A DNA stretch of 64,000 nt from Fen-1254 sp963778945 (lineage in GTDB: Bacteria > Bacteroidota > Ignavibacteria > UBA10030), in NCBI GenBank assembly GCA_963778945.1, contig CAVZWL010000027.1:1-64000 (forward strand). Direction: 5' to 3'. This document shows positions 55,117 through 64,000 of this stretch, one piece after another. Below the pieces are notes generated by a model. It did not search any database. It saw only the letters and a list, made by a program, of their open reading frames with translations, and was not told the DNA's origin. Both the position numbers and the translations under genes were made by a program. Each line of letters starts with the position of its first letter. Position 1 is the stretch's first letter.

Positions 55117-56631
55117 ATGCCGATCTTCACCGTACATCTGCCGGAAAAAGTCCGCAGGAGACTGACGAGATATCGCTTTGAAATCCGCCATATCATGGTC
55201 ATTTTCGGCATCTTGATCGCTTTCCAGATATCTATGGTGTTCTTCCAAAAATCGACGCTGAGCAATTTTTTAACAGATACACAGAGCTGGTTCCAGAAAT
55301 ACTATGCAGAACGTATTGCCTTAGTAACGACCACCAATGTCGAATTATTATACGAACAAAAGCAGCGGCTCTTTGCCCGGCAGGGCAGCAATGATATCAG
55401 TGTACCGCATTCGTTCGATATCATCGTCAAGCAGCAGCTTATTCATAAAAGTGTGGATGATATCTGCCTGATTCTCATAAAGAACCACAAAATGTTCGTC
55501 ATTGATAATGGTGAAAAATTAGATGCCTTTTTCAACGACGCCCTTGTCCCGTACGAGGGCGCGGCTGAATCCCGGCATGAAGCGTCCCTAACGTTTTTCT
55601 TGAAAATGCGGGACGAGATGCGCCGGACCGAAAAAATAATGAGCACGGTAAGCAGCGATAAAACATTCGATGTGCTCGTGCCTTTCGTTCCCGACGGGGA
55701 ATATCTCGGGGTTTTCTCTATGCGTATATCTCCTGATTTTTCCTTCCTCACGACTGAAATTAAATCGAGTTTCGATACGGTATCATGGATTTTCTCCGGC
55801 TTGATATTGGCAGGGCTTATTGCGATTTTTCTCGTATCATCCAGTGCGGTGCGCGACCGCAACCGCGTGCAGGAGGAATTGTTCGTTGAGCATGAACAAA
55901 ATCTTGAAAAGCAGATTCGTCTGGAAAAGGAATCTCTTTTCACGAAACGCATTTATCACACGCACCACAAAGCCGAAAAGATTATGGGATTTATCAAGGC
56001 CGATGTGCGGAAGATGGATGAGGAAAACCTGAACGAAATGAAAAGCCGGGTCATTGCCTACTCCAACTTCATTTCGAGAATCATCTACGATATGAAATGG
56101 TACGACCACGATATCAATACCATTATTAACCCGCTTTTTCGGACCAACATCAATACGGTCATTGAATTTATCGTGCAGAACGTATTTTTGCGGCTCTCGA
56201 GCAGGAATGAAATGTTTGAATTCAAATTGGACCTGGATCCGGCGCTGCCTCCGACGCATGTGAATGAATTTACGGTTTGGGAGATTCTGGAACCTTTGAT
56301 TCAGAACAGCATCGATCACTGCGGAATAAATTTCGTTACCATTCGCATTCAGACGTTCTATGACCGGAAAGAACATGTCTCGAGGATTTCAATAGCCGAT
56401 AACGGCAAAGGCATCGTTGATGAACTCTTAGAAGAAGGGCCGAAAGGCGTCAAGCGAATATTTATGGAACATGAAACGACAAAAAAGCATATTGAATCGC
56501 ATTCCGGCTACGGATGCTATATCGCGCATCAGATGGCGGCCGGAAAATGCGGCTGGGGCCTGGATGTGGAAAACCTCGATGAGGGCGGCTGCCGATTCAA
56601 TGTGACCATACGGGATGAGGAGTTCGCATGA
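55117..56631 (+). CDS. Sensor histidine kinase
   Basis: 504 residues. Two membrane helices (about 24-44, 223-243) enclose a periplasmic sensor of about 180 residues. A cytosolic helix has candidate phosphoacceptor His in 'KRIYHTHHKAEKIMGF' (281, 283 or 284), less canonical than the usual H-E/D-x-x-x-P. HATPase domain: N-box 'ILEPLIQNSIDHCG' (about 386-399), G1 'SIADNGKGI', G2 'SGYGCYIAHQMA'. Operon with the sugar-binding protein (2-base gap) and the response regulator (ATGA overlap). So it forms a three-component sensor. Ligand unknown, probably a glycan fragment. Confidence 0.88.
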   Translation: MPIFTVHLPEKVRRRLTRYRFEIRHIMVIFGILIAFQISMVFFQKSTLSNFLTDTQSWFQKYYAERIALVTTTNVELLYEQKQRLFARQGSNDISVPHSFDIIVKQQLIHKSVDDICLILIKNHKMFVIDNGEKLDAFFNDALVPYEGAAESRHEASLTFFLKMRDEMRRTEKIMSTVSSDKTFDVLVPFVPDGEYLGVFSMRISPDFSFLTTEIKSSFDTVSWIFSGLILAGLIAIFLVSSSAVRDRNRVQEELFVEHEQNLEKQIRLEKESLFTKRIYHTHHKAEKIMGFIKADVRKMDEENLNEMKSRVIAYSNFISRIIYDMKWYDHDINTIINPLFRTNINTVIEFIVQNVFLRLSSRNEMFEFKLDLDPALPPTHVNEFTVWEILEPLIQNSIDHCGINFVTIRIQTFYDRKEHVSRISIADNGKGIVDELLEEGPKGVKRIFMEHETTKKHIESHSGYGCYIAHQMAAGKCGWGLDVENLDEGGCRFNVTIRDEEFA

Positions 56632-58078
56632 TAAGTACAAATGTGATAAAAGTAATGATTGTCGACGATGAAGACTATGATGTCGGGCGTGTAAAGAATA
56701 CTCTCAATTTGTCGTCAACGAAAATCCAGGTCGGATCTGTCGTATCCAACGGGCGCGCCGCATTGGAGGAAATTCAGCATGCGACCGATCACTATGACGT
56801 GATTATACTGGATTACCAGATTTCCGGAGGTTTGCGCGGCGAAGAATTGATAAGAAAAATGAAGGAAGCAGACCCGCTTCTGCAGATTATCGTTATTACT
56901 AAACTTACAACAAACACGACGGATTTTGAATTTGCAAACGGCCTTTTAAGAGCAGGTGCGTTTTGGTACTGCACAAAATACCCGGGAACATCGAGGAATA
57001 TATTTATCAGCCGACGGATTTCATACTCGGCATTGTCAACGCGTACGAAAAGAAAAAACTTGAAAAGCAGAAACTGAAATCGGATAAACGGCTTCTCCAG
57101 AACATCGAATTTCTCCTGGAAACCAAAAAGATTATAGGCACGTCAAAGCCGATGGTGCAGCTTTGCGAGGCGATTGAAAAATACGCAAAAAGCGAAGCGA
57201 ACATACTCATTTCGGGAAGTTCAGGCACGGGCAAGGAATTGGTTGCGTGGAACATACACTTAAAAAGCCGGCGAAAATACGAAAAATTTATTCCTATCAA
57301 TTGCGGCAGTATACCTCACGATTTGGTAGAAAGCGAAATGTTCGGCTACGAACGGGGATCGTTCACTGGCGCAAATAATGCAAAATCGGGACTTTTTGAA
57401 ATAGCGAACAACGGGACAATATTTTTGGACGAAGTTGCAGAGCTGCCGCTTCCGGCGCAGGTAAAGCTGCTGCGAGTCATTCAAGAGGGAGAGATAGAAA
57501 AAATCGGCAGAACGGGGAGTCTGTCGGTCAATGTTCGGATTATCGCAGCGACGAACAAAGATTTGTCAAAGGCCGTGAACGATGGGAAATTCCGAGAAGA
57601 TCTCTTCTACAGGCTCAATGTCATTCCTATCGACGTCGTCCCGCTCCATCAGCGCGGCAGCGATATTATGCTCCTCTTTAATCATTTCCTTGAATATTTC
57701 AGCAGCGATATGGGTGTTGCGCCTCCGGCTGTCGATCCGAAGGCGGAAGAAATGCTTTTGAATTATAAATGGCCCGGAAATGTCCGCGAATTGCGAAATG
57801 TAGCTCAGCGGCTCGTCCTCAATTGCACCGATCATATCGGCGTCAAAGATATCAGTGATCCGATGATCCTGAAGAATTCCATTCTGCCGAAAGAAGCTGC
57901 GTTCGAAGAAATGTCGAACGGCCATGTACTTACCCTGAGAGAAATGGAAAAATCTTTTCGTATGAAATATTTCAAATACATACGAAGCATATCGAGTTCG
58001 GATGCCAACGCGGCTGAAAAACTGGGAATCGCTCCTTCAAATTTTTATCGGATGTGCAAGGAATTAGGCCTAAAATAA
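56628..58078 (+). CDS. Sigma-54 NtrC-type response regulator, frameshifted
   Basis: About 483 residues when repaired. Receiver domain with acidic pair 'VMIVDDED' (13-14), phosphoacceptor Asp62 in 'VIILDYQISGG' and Lys in 'WYCTKYPG'. After the break near 56990 (here one missing base or two extra, the only lesion of that sign) comes an AAA+ domain: Walker A 'GSSGTGKE', 'MFGYERGSFTGANNAKSG' (GAFTGA motif with Ser for Ala), Walker B 'GTIFLDEVAELP', 'RVIQEGEIEKIG', then a Fis-type helix-turn-helix ('ANAAEKLGIAPSNFYRMCKEL'). It would activate sigma-54 promoters. Its ATG overlaps the kinase stop (ATGA). Confidence 0.88.
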
Positions 58079-58134
58079 CCGGATGATGACCGCAATCTCA
58101 TCCTTTTTAACCAAAACAATATGAATGGAATCTT

Positions 58135-60571
58135 ATGAAATACGGATATTTTGACGATGCAAAAAGAGAATACGTTATTACAGAACCCCAAACCCCATGG
58201 CCGTGGATGAACTATTTGGGAACCGAAAAATTTTTCGGATTGATATCGAATACTGCAGGCGGGTATGCATTCTATCGGGATGCAAAATACCGACGTCTGA
58301 CTCGCTATCGCTATAACAATGTGCCGCTCGACATGGGAGGAAGATACTTCTACATCAACGATGAGGGGACTGTCTGGTCTCCGGGCTGGAAACCGGTGAA
58401 AACTCCTCTGGACCGTTACGAATGCAGGCACGGTATGAGTTATACGATATTGACCGGCGTGAAAAACGGGGTAGAGGCGGAAGCGCTGTATTTTGTTCCG
58501 TTAGGCACGAATGCGGAAATCCACAAAGTGAAAATTACAAATTCGACGAAGAATCATAAGCATCTCCGGCTCTTCTCCTTTGCCGAATGGTGCCTCTGGA
58601 ATGCAGAAGACGATATGACGAATTTCCAGCGGAATTTTTCGACGGGCGAAGTGGAAATCGAGGGTTCGGTGATTTATCATAAAACGGAATACAAGGAACG
58701 CCGCAATCACTATGCGTTTTACGGCGTGAACGCGCCTCTCCAGGGATACGATACAGACCGTGAATCGTTTGTCGGTATCTCCAACGACTATTCCAGCCCG
58801 CAGGTTGTTACGGCGGGCAGACCGAGGAATTCCGTTGCTCATGGATGGTCTCCGATCGCTTCGCATTTTCTTGAAGTCAATTTGCAGCCGGGGGAATCGA
58901 AAGAATTTGTTTTTGTTCTGGGTTATGTTGAAAATGAAGAAGAAAAAAAATGGGAATCGAAAAACGTCATCAATAAGGAAAAGGCAAAAGAATGCCTTGC
59001 CAGGTTCGACTCCGCAGAAAAAGTGCGGAAAGCAATGGAAGAACTCCGGACATACTGGGACAGCTTGCTGAATGTTATCAATGTAAAAAGCGGCAACGAG
59101 CACCTTGACCGAATGGTGAATATATGGAACCAGTATCAATGCATGGTCACATTCAATATGTCCCGATCGGCATCGTTTTTTGAATCGGGGATAGGCCGGG
59201 GAATGGGATTCCGGGATTCCAATCAAGATCTCATAGGATTTGTTCATCAAATCCCGTCGCGGGCACGGGAAAGAATTTACGATCTCGCGGCGACGCAGTT
59301 TGAAGACGGCGGCGCTTACCATCAATTCCAGCCGCTGACAAAGAGAGGCAACGATGCTGTCGGCGGAAATTTTAACGATGATCCGCTGTGGCTCATCCTT
59401 TCGACGACGGCCTATATCAAGGAGACCGGAGATTTCTCTCTGCTTGATGAACAAGTGCCGTTTGATAATGACGCATCGAAATCACGACCGCACTTCGAAC
59501 ATCTTAAGGCATCGTTCTATCATGTGGTCAACAATCTCGGCCCTCATATGCTGCCCTTGATTGGGCGGGCCGATTGGAATGACTGTCTTAACCTCAATTG
59601 TTTTTCAAAGGATCCCAACGAGTCGTTTCAAACGACGGAAAATAAGCGCGGCGGCACGGCGGAATCCGTTATGATTGCGGGATTATTCGTTGTCTACGGA
59701 AGGGAATTCGTAAAATTGTGCCGTCAGATTGGGAAAACGGACGAAGCTGTTCAGGCTCAGCAGCATATCGATGCGATGGAGCAAGCCATCAAAGAGCACG
59801 GATGGGACGGGGAATGGTTCTTGCGTGCTTATGATTATTACGGACATAAAGTCGGGTACTAAAGAAAATGAAGAAGGCAAGATTTTTATAGAGTCCCAGG
59901 GATGGTGCACCATGGCCGGGATCGGGCTGAAAGAAGGAATGGTTAAAAAATCCCTGGACTCTGTCAAACAATATCTCGATACGGAACATGGAATTGTCCT
60001 CAACAATCCGGCGTTTACAAAATATTATATCGAGTACGGAGAAATTTCCACATACCCTGCTGGGTACAAAGAAAATGCGGGAATTTTTTGCCATAATAAT
60101 CCATGGATTATGATCGGTGAAACGGTCATTGGACGCGGCGACCGTGCATACGAGTACTGGAAGAAATTGTGCCCGTCCTTCCGTGAGGATATCAGCGATC
60201 TTCATAAGGTAGAACCGTATGTCTATGCGCAGATGATAGCCGGAAAAGATGCGTTCCGTCCCGGTGAAGCGAAGAATTCCTGGCTGTCGGGAACGGCGTC
60301 CTGGATGTTCTATACCATAACGCAATTCATTCTGGGCATCAGGCCGTCGTACAACGGTCTCGAAATAGATCCGTGCATTCCGGCGGATTGGAAGGAATAT
60401 ACTGTGTCCCGCAAGTTCCGCGGAGCATCATACGTCATAGAAATTAAGAATCCGAATAATGTCATGAAGGGAATTCGGTCGATGCGGGTCGACGGAGCTC
60501 TTGTTGAAGGCAATATCGTTCCATTGATGCCGGCGGGAAAAAGCTGCCGCGTCGAAGTCATTATGGGTTGA
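58135..60571 (+). CDS. Cellobiose phosphorylase-like GH94, frameshifted
   Basis: About 812 residues when repaired. GH94 inverting phosphorylase, most similar to cellobiose phosphorylase: 'MKYGYFDDAKREYVITEPQTP' (in parts), 'NTAGGYAFYRDAKYRRLTRYRYNNVP' (in parts), 'GMGFRDSNQDLIGFVHQIP', catalytic acid 'IGRADWNDCLNLNCFS', 'HGWDGEWFLRAYD', 'ESQGWCTMAGIG', 'GIFCHNNPWIMIGE'. It yields glucose-1-phosphate and glucose from cellobiose, saving ATP. An extra base near 59855 breaks the frame between 'YGHKVG' and 'TKENEEGKIF'. Just after the sensor operon (57 bases), so it may be its target. No signal peptide. Confidence 0.88.
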
Positions 60572-60616
60572 AATTATCCGTGACTTTTCAGCGTGAGTTT
60601 TATATTTGTAAATTAA

Positions 60617-60689
60617 GCTACCGCGACCATCTTCTGTAGCCGACACCGGTGGTGTCGGAGCATTCCGCGACCAGCGGTCGCGGCTACAG
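60617..60689. repeat. Cluster of dispersed palindromes, copies 3 and 4
   Basis: TGTAGC plus stem CCGACACC-GGT-GGTGTCGG (60640-60658) and, facing it, CCGCGACC-AGC-GGTCGCGG followed by CTACAG (60665-60689). A partial third (CTACCGCGACC, 60618-60628) precedes them. Two inverted copies back to back, the same family as 1274 and 10089. Confidence 0.75.
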
Positions 60690-60845
60690 AATAATAATAG
60701 ACGTTATCCGCGGCGAATATCTGCAATGTGATATCTACAACTAATTTTAAATTGGTTTTCATAATTCGCTGAGTTACGGTTATCCTTTGATATATTCCAG
60801 CGGCTTTATGTAAATAATAATTCCGGACTTGAAAGAAGGAGAAGC

Positions 60846-61208
60846 ATGCCAACGATTATTGAAAGGCCTCAGACCATCGAAGCTGCCGGCTCGAAGAAAA
60901 AAATTATTGAAGAATATTTCGGCCGCGTGAACAGTAAAACGGAAGATGTCAGCATTGCGCGCATGGTTAGTCCTGCTGGATGGGATGAACCCGCTCAATG
61001 TCCTGAATTCGATGAATATACAGTCGTTTTAAAAGGAATGCTCCGGGTTAAGACGAAGTTCAAAACGATCGACATTGCGGCGGGTCAGGGAATTCTGATT
61101 TCCAGAAGCGAATGGGTCCAATACAGCACGCCCTGCGAAGGAGGCGCGGAGTATATCTCCGTTTGTGTTCCTGCATTCTCACCGGCGACGGTGCATCGGG
61201 AAGAATGA
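60846..61208 (+). CDS. Small cupin-domain protein
   Basis: 120 residues, single cupin_2 barrel. 'EFDEYTVVLKGMLRVKT' and 'IAAGQGILISRSEWVQYSTPCEGGAEYI' (in parts) cover the two cupin motifs, but the first lacks the usual metal-binding His-x-His. So a non-metal binding role is possible. AAGGAG start. It follows the GH94 after 274 bases and a repeat cluster. Such cupins near sugar genes may be isomerases or ligand sensors. Not assigned. Confidence 0.75.
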   Translation: MPTIIERPQTIEAAGSKKKIIEEYFGRVNSKTEDVSIARMVSPAGWDEPAQCPEFDEYTVVLKGMLRVKTKFKTIDIAAGQGILISRSEWVQYSTPCEGGAEYISVCVPAFSPATVHREE

Positions 61209-61312
61209 AGACAGAATTAAGAATGTAGAATTAAGAAGATAGAAGCAAAAAGCTATATAAAATTAAAACTACGCACTACGAACCACGAACAAATGGACTT
61301 TTAGACGTCGAA

Positions 61313-61675
61313 CTATTTTAAAAAAATCATCTTTAAAGAAATGAGAAGCAGCGCAGCTCCAAAGACTTTTTGAAGCACGGCATCGGGAAGTCCGATCGAT
61401 ATTTTTGCTCCCAGCAGGCTGCCGAAAAAAAATCCGGCTGCGATAAGAGCTGCAATCTTGATGTCGACGTTCCCTTGCTTGTAGTATGTCCACGCCGCGA
61501 GGATGCCGATGGGGGGTATCATCAGGGCCAGGGTTGTTCCCTGTGCCTGGTGCTGTGTAAATCCGAAAAGAATAACCAGCGCCGGAACGATGATGATGCC
61601 GCCGCCTATGCCGATCAATCCGCTGAAAATGCCGGCCAATAATCCGAGAAGAATATACAAAACAATATTTCCCAT
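61313..61675 (-). CDS. Half-size TauE/SafE permease-like protein
   Basis: 120 residues, four membrane helices, with 'GLLAGIFSGLIGIGGGIIIVPALVI' (in parts), the Gly-rich TauE/SafE signature, and 'GTTLALMIPPIGILAAW'. Typical family members have two such repeats (about 250 residues); this has one and must act as a dimer if functional. Stop and start are clean with no flanking second half, so not a fragment. Sulfonate/sulfite export is the family function; substrate here unknown. Confidence 0.75.
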   Translation of the reverse strand: MGNIVLYILLGLLAGIFSGLIGIGGGIIIVPALVILFGFTQHQAQGTTLALMIPPIGILAAWTYYKQGNVDIKIAALIAAGFFFGSLLGAKISIGLPDAVLQKVFGAALLLISLKMIFLK

Positions 61676-61759
61676 GAAGAATATCCTTTTGTGTATGTGA
61701 TATCTGTAATATACGAATCAGTGATGTGAATGCAAAAAACGGACGGATCTTTTCTCATC

Positions 61760-64000
61760 TCAGCGTATCGTATAAGTAAATGTAAGCAGTACATACCTCG
61801 TTAAGACTTCATTGCGATCGTCTTCGATGTAGGTGCTTGCAATCGTCCTTGAAAGACTTTTATTCTGTCCGAGCAGATCGAAAACGCTCAATTTGATTTC
61901 TCCTGCCTGCTTTGCGAAAAGTTTTTTTGCAAGACTCATATTCCAGAGAACCGAATTCTGGTTGTATCCGCTGCTTTGACCGTTATTCAGCACATTGGTA
62001 ATATCATCATGATAGACCACTCCGTCCCAGAATATCCAGTTGAATCGAAGACCTGCCGTATGCGAATAATAACTTGAGTTAAGGCCGGACTGAATTGTAT
62101 TCCGGCTGATTGAATAATTCCCCAGGTAACTGAGTGTAAAATCTAAATTCGGGCCGATATTGCTGCCAAGGACGCATCCCGCCGTAGAAGTGAATGCATG
62201 GGCGATATTCAGAGCGTCGTTGATGGAGCCGGGAGTTTGTGTATAGCTGACGCCGCCGCTCAGGTTGACATTGGTTTTTATGGGGTCGATGGGAAATCCG
62301 TACGTTGAAAACGAGCGCACCGACCAGTATCCATCGAAGTTTTTAGGAATCGTGAGCTGTGTGCCGGGGGCAATCTTCGTTTGATCGATCACCGTATCCC
62401 TGCTCGGTGCAAAGGTCGCGTTGCCGATATAATCGAGCGAGTAATTTGCCGAGAGCAGCAGGAAAAAACTTCGTCCTTCCAAAGGATTCGTAACGGAATA
62501 ACGCGAGAGCAGGGACTGTGTGTACGACTGGTTCAACTGAGAATTACCTGCAGTCAGGAGCAGGGGATTTGAATTATTCACGACATCCTGCAGCTGCGTT
62601 ACTGCCGGAGCGCGTGTGGACGTTTGATAGTAGATGCGGAGATTCTCGAAGTCGGGCAGTTTCAGATTAAGCGTTGCAGATGGCAGTATGCTCGTGAATG
62701 TTCTGCTGCTGGACCCCGAAAACGGATAAGTCTGTTCGTTAAAAAGCTGTGCCTGCTGTCCTTCCACCCGCATGTTAAAATTCATGGTCGGGGTGCTGTA
62801 CCGATAGCCGATGCCGGCGGCTTGAGTATAGTACTGCGTCTTATAGGTGTTGGAAAGGGAAGTCATCAATGTATCGTATTGATTCGTCAGAGAGTCGTAT
62901 TTGTATGTGCGTGTGTCCGCCGTTCCGCGGGAGTAGGTCGGTTCATAGTTGATTTCTAAAAGATGATTGCCGCCGAGGGGCTCCGTATAGATAAGACTTG
63001 GCGCAATTGAGTAAGTACTGGCCGTCCCGTGCGAATATTCATCGATTGGAGCAATCGAATCCGGTGTTCCCGGTGCGGAAATGCTCGATGCGTTGAGATT
63101 GGTCGAACTTGCTTTATAACTTTCGCCGAATCCGATATCGAGAGAAAGAGTCCGGCCCGGGGTATCGAATTTATGACGCAGGGTAAGATGGCCTGCAAGA
63201 TTATTCCCGGTTGTTATCGTTTGGTTTTGTGCCTCCGTCATCAAAACAGGAGTGTCGTTTGCAAGGCTGCTCGTGTCGCTTTGAGCATTCGAAGCATGAT
63301 TGTCCTGATAGGCGAAGGACGGAGTGAACGTTATACTATTCGACTTATCGATCGCATAATCCCAGCGGGCGCTGATTCGATGATTTAAATTCATGCCGTT
63401 GATATCCGATTGCTGGTCGTAGAGGGAACTGGAGTCGCTGGAATATAAATACTGGCGGTTGATATCCTGATTGTTCTGATTTTTCGTATCGTTAAAAAAA
63501 TAGTTGACCTGAAGAAACATGCCGTGCGTGAGGGAGTCCACGTAATTGGCTCCGAGAAAACTGGTTGTATTGATGCCCTGCTGTACGCCTATGATTGAAG
63601 CGCCCGTTCGTGCATTACTGCCGGGAGTGAATATGCCGCCGCGCGGGCCGCTTCCGCCTGCGTTGCTGGAACTTCTTCTGCCTCCTCCCCTGCCGTAATT
63701 GCGGGACTGGCCGGTTCCGGACATAACGCCGAACAGATCCTGCATGGAAAATGCCTGGGTGTTGGTATTATTCGATGAACCAAGCAGCGTAATCCGCTGA
63801 TTGCCGTCGAAAAGATTTATGCTGGCGCTCGACTCATAACGGTCGTCATCGCCATATCCACCTGCAATTTTTCCGAAATCGGAGTTACTTGTATGCGGCC
63901 GCGTAATGACATTCATTGTCTTAACGTATTGCCCGTCATCGAATCCCGTGAATTGCGCCTGATCGCTCATTTGATCGAACACCTGTATTTTATCGACGAT
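61760..64000 (-). CDS. TonB-dependent/outer-membrane beta-barrel protein, 5' end outside window
   Basis: At least 746 residues, reading to the window edge. The visible N-terminal part ('IVDKIQVFDQMSDQAQFTGFDD') is the end of a plug/regulatory region of the outer-membrane barrel family OMP_b-brl_3. Then a long barrel ending 'RYVLLTFTYTIR'. An unusual Gly/Arg/Ser-rich loop (about 63620-63710, 'NYGRGGGRRSSSNAGG') sits before the barrel. Substrate unknown. Carbohydrate or peptide uptake are both possible. Undamaged over 2.2 kb. Confidence 0.82.
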   Translation of the reverse strand: MVDKIQVFDQMSDQAQFTGFDDGQYVKTMNVITRPHTSNSDFGKIAGGYGDDDRYESSASINLFDGNQRITLLGSSNNTNTQAFSMQDLFGVMSGTGQSRNYGRGGGRRSSSNAGGSGPRGGIFTPGSNARTGASIIGVQQGINTTSFLGANYVDSLTHGMFLQVNYFFNDTKNQNNQDINRQYLYSSDSSSLYDQQSDINGMNLNHRISARWDYAIDKSNSITFTPSFAYQDNHASNAQSDTSSLANDTPVLMTEAQNQTITTGNNLAGHLTLRHKFDTPGRTLSLDIGFGESYKASSTNLNASSISAPGTPDSIAPIDEYSHGTASTYSIAPSLIYTEPLGGNHLLEINYEPTYSRGTADTRTYKYDSLTNQYDTLMTSLSNTYKTQYYTQAAGIGYRYSTPTMNFNMRVEGQQAQLFNEQTYPFSGSSSRTFTSILPSATLNLKLPDFENLRIYYQTSTRAPAVTQLQDVVNNSNPLLLTAGNSQLNQSYTQSLLSRYSVTNPLEGRSFFLLLSANYSLDYIGNATFAPSRDTVIDQTKIAPGTQLTIPKNFDGYWSVRSFSTYGFPIDPIKTNVNLSGGVSYTQTPGSINDALNIAHAFTSTAGCVLGSNIGPNLDFTLSYLGNYSISRNTIQSGLNSSYYSHTAGLRFNWIFWDGVVYHDDITNVLNNGQSSGYNQNSVLWNMSLAKKLFAKQAGEIKLSVFDLLGQNKSLSRTIASTYIEDDRNEVLTRYVLLTFTYTIR

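Noticed and set aside
1..64000. CRISPR array or phage region
   Set aside because: No regularly spaced direct repeats and no phage structural genes were seen; the only tandem repeats are the 39-bp and 57-bp units described.

Overview
The window looks like part of a chromosome from a Bacteroidota/Ignavibacteria-type bacterium (FCB group). The main evidence is four secreted proteins ending in the 'YPNPFNP' type IX secretion sorting domain, SusC-like TonB receptors without SusD partners, and a bacterial rplM-rpsI-rpsB-tsf-pyrH-frr block. Many starts have good Shine-Dalgarno sequences (AAGGAG, GGAGG), which fits Ignavibacteria or a related lineage better than classical Bacteroidetes. The lineage is an inference.

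Layout. 1-10 kb is housekeeping: folK (cut by the window edge), a deoxynucleoside kinase, secG, tRNA-Lys, ribosomal proteins L13, S9 and S2, EF-Ts, UMP kinase, ribosome recycling factor, two PspC-type/small membrane proteins and polA. 10.4-26.4 kb is a mannan/galactomannan block: a cellobiose 2-epimerase-like protein, galT, galK, two SSS symporters, a GH130_1 mannosylglucose phosphorylase, two esterases and a secreted beta-helix protein. 26.4-28.1 kb is an inserted two-gene element: two paralogous DUF1670-like proteins between 21-bp inverted repeats. 28.3-47.9 kb is a second glycan block: GH27 alpha-galactosidase, GH94, GH130, a GPH sugar transporter, GH5, a GH31 with a PA14 insert, a CE2-like esterase, an aldo-keto reductase, a TonB receptor and a second beta-helix protein. 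48-64 kb holds a GDSL/TPR protein, a secreted GH5-like mannanase with a T9SS domain, a membrane-anchored solute-binding protein with a histidine kinase and a sigma-54 response regulator, a second GH94, a cupin, a half-size TauE/SafE protein and the end of another outer-membrane barrel.

How they fit together (inference from families). Secreted GH5-like enzymes cut mannan or beta-glucan, esterases remove acetyl groups, GH27 and GH31 remove galactosyl and xylosyl branches, and the TonB receptor and SSS/GPH carriers take up oligosaccharides. Inside the cell, 2-epimerase plus GH130_1 convert mannobiose to mannose-1-phosphate and glucose. The GH94 enzymes phosphorolyse cello- or related disaccharides, and GalK/GalT handle galactose. 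The SBP-kinase-regulator trio beside the second GH94 is the likely sugar sensor.

Quality warning. At least seventeen single-base frameshifts interrupt otherwise normal genes, including essential rpsI. All but one are one extra base. One more gene has an in-frame stop. This looks like insertion-prone sequencing error rather than gene decay, so interrupted genes are annotated below as whole genes with the lesion located.
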